Assembly (NCBI GenBank): GCA_041600415.1
Contig: JBFIKF010000002.1
Location: 248,001-312,000 of the forward strand
Origin: JBFJKD01 sp041600415
GTDB lineage: Bacteria; Pseudomonadota; Gammaproteobacteria; Pseudomonadales; Porticoccaceae
DNA length: 64,000 nucleotides
Direction: 5' to 3'
Under the pieces are notes generated by a model. It saw only the letters and a list, made by a program, of their open reading frames with translations, ran no database searches and had not been told where the DNA came from. This document shows positions 14,767-22,850 of the stretch, piece after piece; within the stretch, counting starts at the first letter, position 1, and each line of letters starts with the position of its first letter. The translations under genes and the position numbers were made by a program.

Positions 14767-17388
14767 TCATTTGCGTTTGTCTTCCACCTGCCACGCGCCA
14801 TTCACGAACAGCGCTCGCCAACCCGATGGTTTCCCCTTTACCTCGGACTGCACGTAGTGTTCGCCATTTTTTCGGCTATAGCGAATGATGGCGGGATTGC
14901 CATCGGGATCCTTGAGCGGCGCCTTGAGTAAAAAATGATATTTTGGGTCGATCTCAGCCTGGTGTGGCACCAGTTCACTGACCAGCGGCGCACGGGTTTC
15001 GCGGTGCCGGGGGAACTTGCTGGCCGCCAGAAACAATCCGGCGGCGCCGTCCCGCAATATATAGTGATCCTCAACTTTCTCGCAGGCGAGCTCCGGCATC
15101 GGCACCGGGTCCATTTTCGGGGGGGCTGCCTGACCATTGCGCAACAATTTACGGGTGTTGTTGCACTCGCTGGCCATACAGCCAAAGTATTTACCAAAGC
15201 GCCCGGTTTTAAGTTGCATGTCCTGACCACATTTATCGCACTTAATAATCGGGCCTTCGTAGCCCTTGATCCGAAAGCTTCCCGTTTCAATTTCGTACCC
15301 TGCACAATCTGGGTTATTGCCACACACATGCAGTTTGCGTTGCTCATCGATAAGGTAACTGTCCATTGAGGTGTCGCACAGGGCACAACGGTGCTTGTGC
15401 AATAGCAATTTCGACTCCGCCTCGTCGTCGTCGTCTACATTGACTGCCTCATCGCCAGGTACCAGATTCAACGTTTCCTTGCAGCGCTCTTTGGGTGGCA
15501 GCCCATAACCCGAGCACCCGAGAAACACGCCGGTGCGACCAGTACGAATCAACAGGGGACGAGCACACACCTTGCAGGGTATTGTGGTTTCGGTAGCATC
15601 ATTCGGACGCATACCTCCGTCATCGCCCTGCGCCTTTTCCAGTTTGGCGCTGAAGTCTTGATAAAAATTATTGAGCACTTCCTGCCAACCCAACTTGCCT
15701 GTGGCAACGTCGTCCAGTTGTTCCTCCAATGCCGCCGTAAAACCGTAATCCATCAGGTTGGAGAAATTTTCGTCGAGCCGCGCGGTGACAATATCGCCAA
15801 TTTTTTCCGCGTAGAAGCGCCGATTCTCTACGTGCACATAGCCGCGATCCTGAATCGTGGAAATAATTGCCGCATAGGTAGACGGTCGTCCAATCCCTCT
15901 CTTTTCAAGCTCTCGCACCAGTGCGGCCTCGCTATAGCGCGGTGGCGGCTTGGTAAAATGCTGGCGCGGCAAAAGATTAATCAGGGTGAGGGTCTCGCCC
16001 ACCTGATATTCCGGTAGCTCAATATCGTCCTTACTGCGCAGTGCCGGGATCGCCCTTAAAAACCCGTCAAATAGCACCACACGACCTCGCACACGAAGCT
16101 CGTAATTAGCGGCGCTGACTACCACATTTGTACTGGTGAAGCGCGCAGGCATCATCTGACAGGCAATAAATTGCTGCCAGATAATTTCGTAGAGTTTTCT
16201 GGCATCTTCCTCGACACCCTCCAGCTCTTTCGGGGCGACATCCACATTTGACGGGCGAATCGCCTCGTGAGCCTCCTGCGCTCCCGCCTTACTGGAGTAC
16301 ACATTGTGTTTTTCGGGCAAATAGTCGTCGCCAAAGCTGCGCTTAATAAATTCCCGGCAAGCAGTGACCGCATCGACATTCAGGTGGGTCGAATCGGTAC
16401 GCATGTAGGTGATGTATCCCGCTTCATACAAGCGTTGAGCCAGCATCATGGTTTTCTTGACGCCGTACCCGAGACGCGTACTGCCAGCCTGTTGCAGGGT
16501 AGAGGTGATAAATGGAGTCGGCGGTTTAGTTTGGGTTGGCGTATCCTGGCGTTCCGCAACCACGTACTCCGCGTCCCGCAGTTGCGCCAGCGCCTGATCC
16601 GTTTCGGTAGCGCTGCTGGGACGGAAATTTTCGCCGCGGACCGCACGAACTTCAAAACGCACCTGCTCCGCCGCTGCGTTATCGAGATCCGCGTGTACAG
16701 TCCAGTATTCTACGGGTAAAAAAGCACGTATTTCCTGCTCCCGCTCGACCACCAGCTTAACCGCGACAGATTGTACGCGCCCTGCCGACAAGCCTCTGGC
16801 AACTTTTGCCCACAGCAATGGGGAGACCATAAAACCCACAACACGATCGAGAAAACGGCGCGCCTGCTGGGCATTCACGCGCTGCATATCGAGCTCCCCC
16901 GGTTGAGCAAATGCCTCCTTAATAGCCTTTTTGGTAATCTCGTTGAACACCACCCGCTTATAGCGTTGATCGTCTCCGCCAATCGCCTCCTTCAAATGCC
17001 AGGCAATGGCCTCCCCCTCCCGATCAAGGTCAGTCGCCAAGTAGATTGTGTCGGCAGTCCTGGCGATCTTGCGCAATTCCTCGACAACTTTTTCCTTGCC
17101 GGGCAATACCCGATAGTCCGCCTTCCAACCCTGCTGCGGATCGATACCCATGCGATTGACCAGTTGCTGGTGGGCCTTGCGCACTTTCTCCGCGGCTTTT
17201 TTTGCTGGGGAAAGTGTTTTGGTGCTTTTGGCGGGCCGGCCCTTCCCGGTTGCCTCGCGGCTGGCGGCATCGGTCGGCAGATCGCGAATATGACCGATGC
17301 TGGATTTGACCACAAAGTCCTTGCCCAAGTATTTATTGATGGTTTTCGCCTTGGCGGGCGACTCGACGATGACCAGTGATTTACCCAT
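14767..17388 (-). CDS. topA: DNA topoisomerase I (type IA)
   Basis: The 873-residue enzyme relaxes negative supercoils by single-strand passage. The N-terminal Toprim domain starts KSLVIVESPAKAKTINKYLG and includes the metal-binding DLDREGEAIAWHL. The active-site tyrosine is Y328 in YITYMRTDS, equivalent to Y319 of E. coli. The C-terminal region carries several zinc ribbons with CXXC pairs (CKVCARPL, CALCDTSM, CDKCGQDM) followed by a basic tail ending KRK, matching the E. coli plan and length (865). A strong-looking promoter lies just upstream (17454-17482), so it can be transcribed independently of its left neighbours. Confidence 0.98.
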   Translation of the reverse strand: MGKSLVIVESPAKAKTINKYLGKDFVVKSSIGHIRDLPTDAASREATGKGRPAKSTKTLSPAKKAAEKVRKAHQQLVNRMGIDPQQGWKADYRVLPGKEKVVEELRKIARTADTIYLATDLDREGEAIAWHLKEAIGGDDQRYKRVVFNEITKKAIKEAFAQPGELDMQRVNAQQARRFLDRVVGFMVSPLLWAKVARGLSAGRVQSVAVKLVVEREQEIRAFLPVEYWTVHADLDNAAAEQVRFEVRAVRGENFRPSSATETDQALAQLRDAEYVVAERQDTPTQTKPPTPFITSTLQQAGSTRLGYGVKKTMMLAQRLYEAGYITYMRTDSTHLNVDAVTACREFIKRSFGDDYLPEKHNVYSSKAGAQEAHEAIRPSNVDVAPKELEGVEEDARKLYEIIWQQFIACQMMPARFTSTNVVVSAANYELRVRGRVVLFDGFLRAIPALRSKDDIELPEYQVGETLTLINLLPRQHFTKPPPRYSEAALVRELEKRGIGRPSTYAAIISTIQDRGYVHVENRRFYAEKIGDIVTARLDENFSNLMDYGFTAALEEQLDDVATGKLGWQEVLNNFYQDFSAKLEKAQGDDGGMRPNDATETTIPCKVCARPLLIRTGRTGVFLGCSGYGLPPKERCKETLNLVPGDEAVNVDDDDEAESKLLLHKHRCALCDTSMDSYLIDEQRKLHVCGNNPDCAGYEIETGSFRIKGYEGPIIKCDKCGQDMQLKTGRFGKYFGCMASECNNTRKLLRNGQAAPPKMDPVPMPELACEKVEDHYILRDGAAGLFLAASKFPRHRETRAPLVSELVPHQAEIDPKYHFLLKAPLKDPDGNPAIIRYSRKNGEHYVQSEVKGKPSGWRALFVNGAWQVEDKRK

Positions 17389-17453
17389 GAAATCCTTCGT
17401 TGTTTAGCCTGGATAGCATTCAAAAGTGCCGCCCAGCGGACCAAAAGGGCGAA

Positions 17454-17482
17454 TATATACGGACTGCACGCGGCAGGGTCAA
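17454..17482 (-). promoter_or_regulatory. Sigma-70 promoter of topA
   Basis: On the minus strand TTGACC (17482-17477) and TATATA (17459-17454) are spaced by exactly 17 bp. The transcript would start about 60 bp before the topA ATG at 17388. There is no other gene between, so this is the probable main topA promoter. Confidence 0.7.
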
Positions 17483-17591
17483 GCAGTTTTTGGTATAACC
17501 TGATTTTCACAGAAGTCGTGGGGCGACACTAAACCCAACTGTTTACCACTGGCAACATATCATATAATTGAGATTAATAAATTATATTAAC

Positions 17592-18083
17592 TTATTGTTT
17601 TATATATTTATTTCTAATTTTTTTTAATCCACTTAAAAATTTCGCAACGGAATTCATATCCCCCAGTTCGCGCCAGTAAACCGACAGCCCAAAGCGATCA
17701 CATTGTACGGCCATTGCGTCGGGCGGCAACTGTGTCAACACCTCCCCCAATGCTGCACCTGCTAATTCCGGCGCCCTTGCGTTTTGCCAGCGCCAACCAT
17801 GCCAGACCGATTCTTCTCCGCGGCGTGTATCGCGCACCAGTGTCCAGGAAATAAATCCCGCTTGCGTATCGAAACTCAATGGCCAGGGCAATAAATAACG
17901 CACCGCAGGGGTAGCACCCGCCGTATCGACACCCCACAGATCACTCACCAACTCGATCCGCAACCCCACTTCCCGCCCGTAGGTACGCAGCGCTGCCAGG
18001 TGGTTTTCCCGACGCGGGGTACGCAGTTGCATCAATTTGGCGGCCAGCACCAAAATGACGATTACAATGATAAAGTATTCCAC
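17592..18083 (-). CDS. Small membrane-anchored protein of unknown function
   Basis: With a GTG start at 18083 the product has 163 residues: one N-terminal membrane segment (VEYFIIVIVILVLAAKL) and then a cytoplasmic part that begins RTPRRENHLAALRTYGREVGLRIEL. Comparable one-TM proteins, unnamed, occur in many Pseudomonas-like genomes. The reading frame stays open to 18383, but that part would run across the start of the divergent universal stress gene and its composition is not protein-like, so I reject it. The tail after residue 140 is Lys- and Asn-rich. An AT-rich stretch follows its stop up to topA. No catalytic motif is visible. Confidence 0.6.
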   Translation of the reverse strand: MEYFIIVIVILVLAAKLMQLRTPRRENHLAALRTYGREVGLRIELVSDLWGVDTAGATPAVRYLLPWPLSFDTQAGFISWTLVRDTRRGEESVWHGWRWQNARAPELAGAALGEVLTQLPPDAMAVQCDRFGLSVYWRELGDMNSVAKFLSGLKKIRNKYIKQ

Positions 18084-18179
18084 AGTCTGTCTATGATCCG
18101 CGTTCTCGGTATACACTGCGTCGCAGCGGCCGTGGGCGATCCAGGCAGCGCATAATAACTCAGGTACTGGAGTGTAATT

Positions 18180-18620
18180 ATGTCTTATTATCACCACATT
18201 CTCGTCGGCCTTGACCTGTCCGCGGAATCCCAGCAGGTGATCGACCGGGTCAAAGATTTGTTTGGCGAACGGAATGTGCGCATTAGTCTGCTGCACGTGC
18301 AGGAACCACTGTCCTTTGCCTACGGCGGGGACATACCGATGGACCTGAGCGATGTACAAACGCAGATGGAACAACAGGCCCATGGCCGACTAGAGGAATT
18401 TTGTCGCGAACTTCATATCGGCAGCACTGAGCAGCATGTTATTATCGGGCAGCCTGCACAGGAGATGCACCGCTTTGCCAAGGAGCACGGCGTCGATTTA
18501 ATTGTGGTTGGCAGTCATGGGCGACACGGGCTCGCTCTGATTTTCGGCTCCACCGCCAATGGCGTCCTGCACGGCGCCACCTGCGACGTGCTCGCGGTGA
18601 GGATACAAACGCAGCCGTAA
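18180..18620 (+). CDS. Universal stress protein, UspA family
   Basis: The 146-residue protein has the single-domain Usp fold pattern: beta-strand start SYYHHILVGLDLS and the nucleotide-binding C-terminal motif GSHGRHGLALIFGSTANGVL (Gly-x2-Gly-x9-Gly-Ser/Thr), so ATP binding is likely. The last strand, CDVLAVRI, is typical. Usp proteins help survive starvation, oxidative stress and membrane stress. It is divergent from the one-TM protein gene, with a 96-bp spacer, and 114 bp before the transglycosylase gene. No second Usp domain is present. Confidence 0.93.
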   Translation: MSYYHHILVGLDLSAESQQVIDRVKDLFGERNVRISLLHVQEPLSFAYGGDIPMDLSDVQTQMEQQAHGRLEEFCRELHIGSTEQHVIIGQPAQEMHRFAKEHGVDLIVVGSHGRHGLALIFGSTANGVLHGATCDVLAVRIQTQP

Positions 18621-18734
18621 TGGATTCTCGCCACCCCATTTTGCGCAGCGGAATATTTCAAGAGGTTTGGGAGTAACCCAAAGCTCTTGTCGTCGCAATT
18701 AATATCCTAACTGGAATCATCGTCGAGGTATTTG

Positions 18735-20717
18735 GTGGGCGTCGCACGTACAATAAACGCAAGCACACTTCGCAACGCCGCTTTTGCGATTATTCTCGCC
18801 ATCTTATTCGGTAACGCCATGGCCACTAACGGGTACACTGGCGACACCGACATCGAACAACAACGAAAACTTTATCAGGAAGCCAGGCGGCATCTGGCCA
18901 AGGGTAACTACAGCCAGTTCAAACAACTTAGCGCACGACTACAGGATTACCCGCTTTACCCATATCTCGAATACGCCGAGCTCGTCTCTCACTCCACACC
19001 CATGCAGCAAAAGTCGGTCGTGCGCTTTCTCAAACGCTATGGCGACACGCCAATGGCCAGCAAATTACGCGCTAACTGGCTCAACCAACTGCGCGGGCGC
19101 GGTGACTGGAAACGCTACGTGCGCTACTACAGCCCGCAATTAAACTCAGTAGAACATGCCTGTCATTACCATTACGGCTTGCACCGTGTCGGTCGACATC
19201 AGGAGGCTATCGCAGGCGGACTCAAACTCTGGCTGGTGGGAAAATCCCAGCCGAGCGCCTGTGACGCCCTGTTCGAGGTGTTGAGCAAAGAGGGAGCTAT
19301 TACTCAACAGGTGGTATGGGAACGCTATACCCTGGCGGTGCTTAACCACGAATACCGCTTGGCCAACCACCTGGCCAAACGGTTTACCGCGCCAGAACTA
19401 CAGGAGCGCGCCCGCGATTACCTGGTGGTCGATCAACAACCCACCCGTGTCGCCCAATACACCCTGTTTGCCGCGTATCCCCCCGAAGTGCTCACATTGA
19501 TCGAGCACGCCATTTCGCATCTCGCCCAGAAGGACGCTACGGCCGCCCTTAAACATTGGGCGCACTACCAGCAGATTGCCCCCTTCGACAACGCCGCCCA
19601 GGGGCGCGTATTGACGCAAATTGTGCAGGGCCTGTTCCGTCAGGGGCATCCACAAGCGGCCTACGGTTATATGGAAGACCGCCTTGACGTGGCGCAGACT
19701 GATTTACTGGAATGGCGTCTGCGCCTGGATCTTCGGGCGCGGGACTGGCGCGGACTGGCCAACTGGACCGCCAAACTGCCGGAGGAAACCCGTCAACAGC
19801 CCACGTGGAGTTACTGGCATCCACGGGCTCTCAGCCTGGCGTCTGGCACCACCAGCCAAAATACAAGCACTCTCGCCGACTACCAAAAACTCACCCAGTC
19901 CCGCAGCTTTTACGGCTTTCTGGCCTGCGACTGGGTCGGTGTTCCCTATGCCATGCAACATGATCCTGTAGCGGTCACCGACGCCGAGGTAGATGCCCTG
20001 GCGGACAAACCGTCCATGCGACGGGCCCGGGAATTTTTGCTGCAAAACGAACTACTGGATGCGCGCCGCGAGTGGTATCACGCCGGGCAAAATTATACTG
20101 CTCACGACTGGCAGGCGGCGGCGCGTCTGGCCCAACGCTGGCAGTGGCACCAACAGGCTATTCTGGCGATGACCCGAGCGCCCCACTGGGATGATCTAAA
20201 TATCCGTTTTCCAGTGCCGTTTAAACAGGATTTTGACCGCAATGCGCTGAAACACGGACTGCCCCTGCAATTACTCCTCGCTGTGTCTCGCCAGGAAAGC
20301 GCTTTCGCTCCCGATGTGGTCTCCCCGGCCGGAGCCAGGGGATTAATGCAGTTAATGCCAGCGACTGCCAAAATGGTGGCCAAACAACACCGGGTAGACT
20401 ATCGCCAACTGCGCGATCTGGAAAACCCCAGCATTAACGTCCAGCTCGGCAGCCATTATTACAACGACATGATCAAAAAATTCAATGGCAATCGCATCCT
20501 TGCCACCGCTGCATACAACGCTGGCCCACACCGCGTCAGTCGTTGGCTCCAGGACAGCGGCGGACTCATGCCTTTTGACGCATGGATCGAAACCATTCCA
20601 TTCAAGGAGACCCGCAACTACGTGCAAAATGTGCTGGCATTTTCGGCCATCTACAGCCACCATCTCGGCAACCAGGATAAAATTTTGAGCGCACGGGAGA
20701 GGGCCGAATTACTGTGA
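18735..20717 (+). CDS. slt: Soluble lytic murein transglycosylase
   Basis: This periplasmic enzyme of 660 residues cleaves peptidoglycan between MurNAc and GlcNAc, forming 1,6-anhydro ends. A signal peptide covers about residues 1-32 (ends NAMA). The long alpha-helical superhelix (about 35-480) forms the Slt70 doughnut. The lysozyme-like catalytic domain follows, with the catalytic Glu at about E521 in SRQESAFAPDVVSPAGARGLMQLMP and the motif AAYNAGPHRVSRWL. The start codon is not ATG: a GTG at 18735 lies five bases after GAGGT (18725-18729); a TTG at 18732 is too close to that site. The anhydromuropeptides it makes are the upstream substrates of NagZ. TatD overlaps its stop. Confidence 0.95.
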   Translation: MGVARTINASTLRNAAFAIILAILFGNAMATNGYTGDTDIEQQRKLYQEARRHLAKGNYSQFKQLSARLQDYPLYPYLEYAELVSHSTPMQQKSVVRFLKRYGDTPMASKLRANWLNQLRGRGDWKRYVRYYSPQLNSVEHACHYHYGLHRVGRHQEAIAGGLKLWLVGKSQPSACDALFEVLSKEGAITQQVVWERYTLAVLNHEYRLANHLAKRFTAPELQERARDYLVVDQQPTRVAQYTLFAAYPPEVLTLIEHAISHLAQKDATAALKHWAHYQQIAPFDNAAQGRVLTQIVQGLFRQGHPQAAYGYMEDRLDVAQTDLLEWRLRLDLRARDWRGLANWTAKLPEETRQQPTWSYWHPRALSLASGTTSQNTSTLADYQKLTQSRSFYGFLACDWVGVPYAMQHDPVAVTDAEVDALADKPSMRRAREFLLQNELLDARREWYHAGQNYTAHDWQAAARLAQRWQWHQQAILAMTRAPHWDDLNIRFPVPFKQDFDRNALKHGLPLQLLLAVSRQESAFAPDVVSPAGARGLMQLMPATAKMVAKQHRVDYRQLRDLENPSINVQLGSHYYNDMIKKFNGNRILATAAYNAGPHRVSRWLQDSGGLMPFDAWIETIPFKETRNYVQNVLAFSAIYSHHLGNQDKILSARERAELL

Positions 20718-21550
20718 TATCCGCCGCGTCGGGCAACAGGATGCAGTTGATCGATATCGGCGCCAATCTCACGGACAAAAGCTTCGCCAGGGATCAGCAA
20801 GATGTACTGGCGCGCGCCGCGGCCGCCGGAGTCACCACCTGTGTGGTCACTGGTACCACTGCACCCAATACCACCGCCGCAATTGCCCTGTGTCGACTCG
20901 CCAGAGCAACGAGCGGATACGAGCTGTACGCAACCGCGGGATTGCACCCCCACCACGCCCAGGACTGGACGGCGGACAGCGCCGCCGCACTCGCGCAACA
21001 GGCCAGCGCCGCCGAAGTCGTGGCGATTGGCGAAACCGGTCTCGACTTTTACCGAGATTTATCTCCACGCCCCGCCCAGGAGCGCGCTTTTGAGGCACAA
21101 CTGGAGATCGCCGCTACCCTTGGTTTACCGGTATTTATGCACGAAAGGGATGCCCACGATCGGCAACTCGCCATTGTGCGCCACTACCGCCATCGACTCA
21201 CCGACGGAGTCATTCACTGCTTTACCGGAGATCGGCACAGCCTGTTCAATTATCTGGATCTGGATTTACACATTGGCATTACCGGCTGGATCTGCGATCC
21301 GCGACGGGGCTCAGAGCTTCAGCAACTGGTCGATCTGATTCCTCTGAATCGCTTAATGTTGGAAACTGACGCGCCCTACCTGTTGCCGCGCACCCTGCAG
21401 ACGCAACCAAAAAATCGCCGTAACGAACCGGCTTATCTGCCCTGTATTTTGCAGGCCGTGGCGGCCTGCCGGCCCGAAAACGAAACACTGGTTGCCGCCG
21501 CCACCACCGCTACTGCCAGACAGTTTTTCAGGCTTCCCGATAAAATGTAA
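20714..21550 (+). CDS. tatD: TatD family DNase / metal-dependent hydrolase
   Basis: The product (up to 278 residues) has the TIM-barrel metallohydrolase motifs of TatD: IDIGANLTDKSF, TAGLHPHH, AIGETGLDFYRD, HERDAH, VIHCFTG and LETDAPYL, covering the two-metal site. Members are Mg-dependent 3'-5' exonucleases acting on DNA and possibly RNA; TatD itself helps repair oxidised DNA. GTG at 20714 overlaps the slt stop (GTGA) and has GGGAGAGGG ten bases before; ATG at 20741 gives the shorter N-terminus MQLIDIG usual in the family but has no good ribosome site. Either start leaves the fold intact. Confidence 0.93.
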   Translation: MISAASGNRMQLIDIGANLTDKSFARDQQDVLARAAAAGVTTCVVTGTTAPNTTAAIALCRLARATSGYELYATAGLHPHHAQDWTADSAAALAQQASAAEVVAIGETGLDFYRDLSPRPAQERAFEAQLEIAATLGLPVFMHERDAHDRQLAIVRHYRHRLTDGVIHCFTGDRHSLFNYLDLDLHIGITGWICDPRRGSELQQLVDLIPLNRLMLETDAPYLLPRTLQTQPKNRRNEPAYLPCILQAVAACRPENETLVAAATTATARQFFRLPDKM

Positions 21551-21656
21551 CCCTTGCGCCTGTTCAACCAATGGCTTATCCACTACGCTAACTAACATCA
21601 ATAGCTGCTTCACCTCGCCCATAAATGGGCTGCCGTAAGTTAAGAGGTAAGACCTT

Positions 21657-22547
21657 ATGCGCCAGAATATAGAATTTAAAGCTAATAACGTGACGTTGCG
21701 CGGCTGGCTTTATACCCCGGACAATGATGTTGGCCCTTTTGCGACCATCATTATGGCCCACGGCTTCTCTGCGGTGAAGGAAATGTACCTGGACACCTAC
21801 GCCGACGTGTTCAGCACTGCAGGGTTTGCCGTACTCGTGTACGACAATCGCAACCTGGGCGCCAGTGACGGGGAACCCCGGCAGGAAATAGATCCCTGGC
21901 AACAGGTCCAGGACTATCGGGATGCCATCACATACGCTAGTAGTCTGCCGCAGGTAGATGAGCGGCGTATCGGCGTTTGGGGTTCGAGTTACAGCGGTGC
22001 CCATGTGCTGGTGGTGGCCGCCATTGATCGCCGGGTAAAGTGCGTCGTCTCACAGGTGCCTTTAATCAGCGGTTGGCGCAATGTGCGGCGCTTGATCCGC
22101 GCCGATATGCTAGCCCCTACTCGCACTTTGTTTGACGAAGATCGTCGCCAACGTTACGCAGGTAACTCGCCGGCGATGATTCCAGTGGTCAGCGACGATC
22201 CCCTGCAACCCTGCGCTCTGCCCACTGCGGACTCCTGGCAATGGATGACCACTACCGGGAGCAGTCGGGCGCCAGCCTGGCGCAACGAAGTGACATTGCG
22301 TTCCGTGGAAATGTTTTCCGAATACGAGCCAGGCACCTATATTCCTGCCATCAGCCCGACCCCGTTACTGATGGTGGTCGCCCGGGACGATCACTTGACC
22401 GTCGCCGACGAAGCATTGGCGGCCTATAACCGGGCCCTTGAGCCCAAAAAATTAGCCCTGGTGCCGGGCGGACACTTCGATGCCTATGTGGCCGGCTTCG
22501 CCCAATCCAGCGGCGCCGCCCGGGACTGGTATATACAACACCTGTAA
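21657..22547 (+). CDS. Alpha/beta hydrolase, dienelactone-hydrolase/CocE-like
   Basis: The 296-residue protein has the alpha/beta hydrolase pattern: TIIMAHGFSAVKEM (oxyanion loop), VYDNRNLGASDG, the nucleophile elbow GSSYSG near residue 111, a late Asp in VVARDDHLT and a C-terminal His in VPGGHFDAY. There is no signal peptide, so it is cytoplasmic. The same arrangement occurs in fungal polyketide-linked hydrolases and in bacterial uncharacterised esterases, so the substrate cannot be named. It follows tatD by 106 bp on the same strand and is convergent with the glutaredoxin-like gene. Confidence 0.82.
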   Translation: MRQNIEFKANNVTLRGWLYTPDNDVGPFATIIMAHGFSAVKEMYLDTYADVFSTAGFAVLVYDNRNLGASDGEPRQEIDPWQQVQDYRDAITYASSLPQVDERRIGVWGSSYSGAHVLVVAAIDRRVKCVVSQVPLISGWRNVRRLIRADMLAPTRTLFDEDRRQRYAGNSPAMIPVVSDDPLQPCALPTADSWQWMTTTGSSRAPAWRNEVTLRSVEMFSEYEPGTYIPAISPTPLLMVVARDDHLTVADEALAAYNRALEPKKLALVPGGHFDAYVAGFAQSSGAARDWYIQHL

Positions 22548-22595
22548 CTGCGGGACCCAGAGTAACCACGAAGCTGCGGACAAGAGCGCTTGCAC

Positions 22596-22850
22596 CTATA
22601 GCGCTTCCGGACTCTCCAGCATTAGCCGCCGCACCTGGCCGACAGAAAAGGGCCAGCCTTTCTCTCGACCATCCGGCGTGACCACCACCGGAATGCGCGT
22701 GCCATAGCGCTGCACAAGAATAGCATCGCCGTCGATTACGATAATCTGTAAACGCCATTCGAGTTCGTCGAGCATTGGATAAAGCAGTGCTTGCGCCTGC
22801 TCGCACAGGTGACAGTCCCTGCTGCTGTATAACGTCAGTATGTTATTCAC
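22596..22850 (-). CDS. Glutaredoxin-like protein (DUF836 family)
   Basis: The 84-residue protein starts LTLYSSRDCHLCEQA, a thioredoxin-fold beginning with a CHLC redox motif (C13-x-x-C16) and the cis-proline region RIPVVV. The DUF836 branch is a truncated glutaredoxin whose partners are mostly unknown. Its start overlaps the end of rlmKL by eight bases, so it is translated from the same transcript, as in other gammaproteobacteria. Confidence 0.87.
   Translation of the reverse strand: MNNILTLYSSRDCHLCEQAQALLYPMLDELEWRLQIIVIDGDAILVQRYGTRIPVVVTPDGREKGWPFSVGQVRRLMLESPEAL

Noticed and set aside
18084..18383. N-terminal extension of the small membrane protein gene to 18383
   Set aside because: It would overlap the start of the divergent universal stress gene and shows no protein-like character, so the GTG at 18083 was used.
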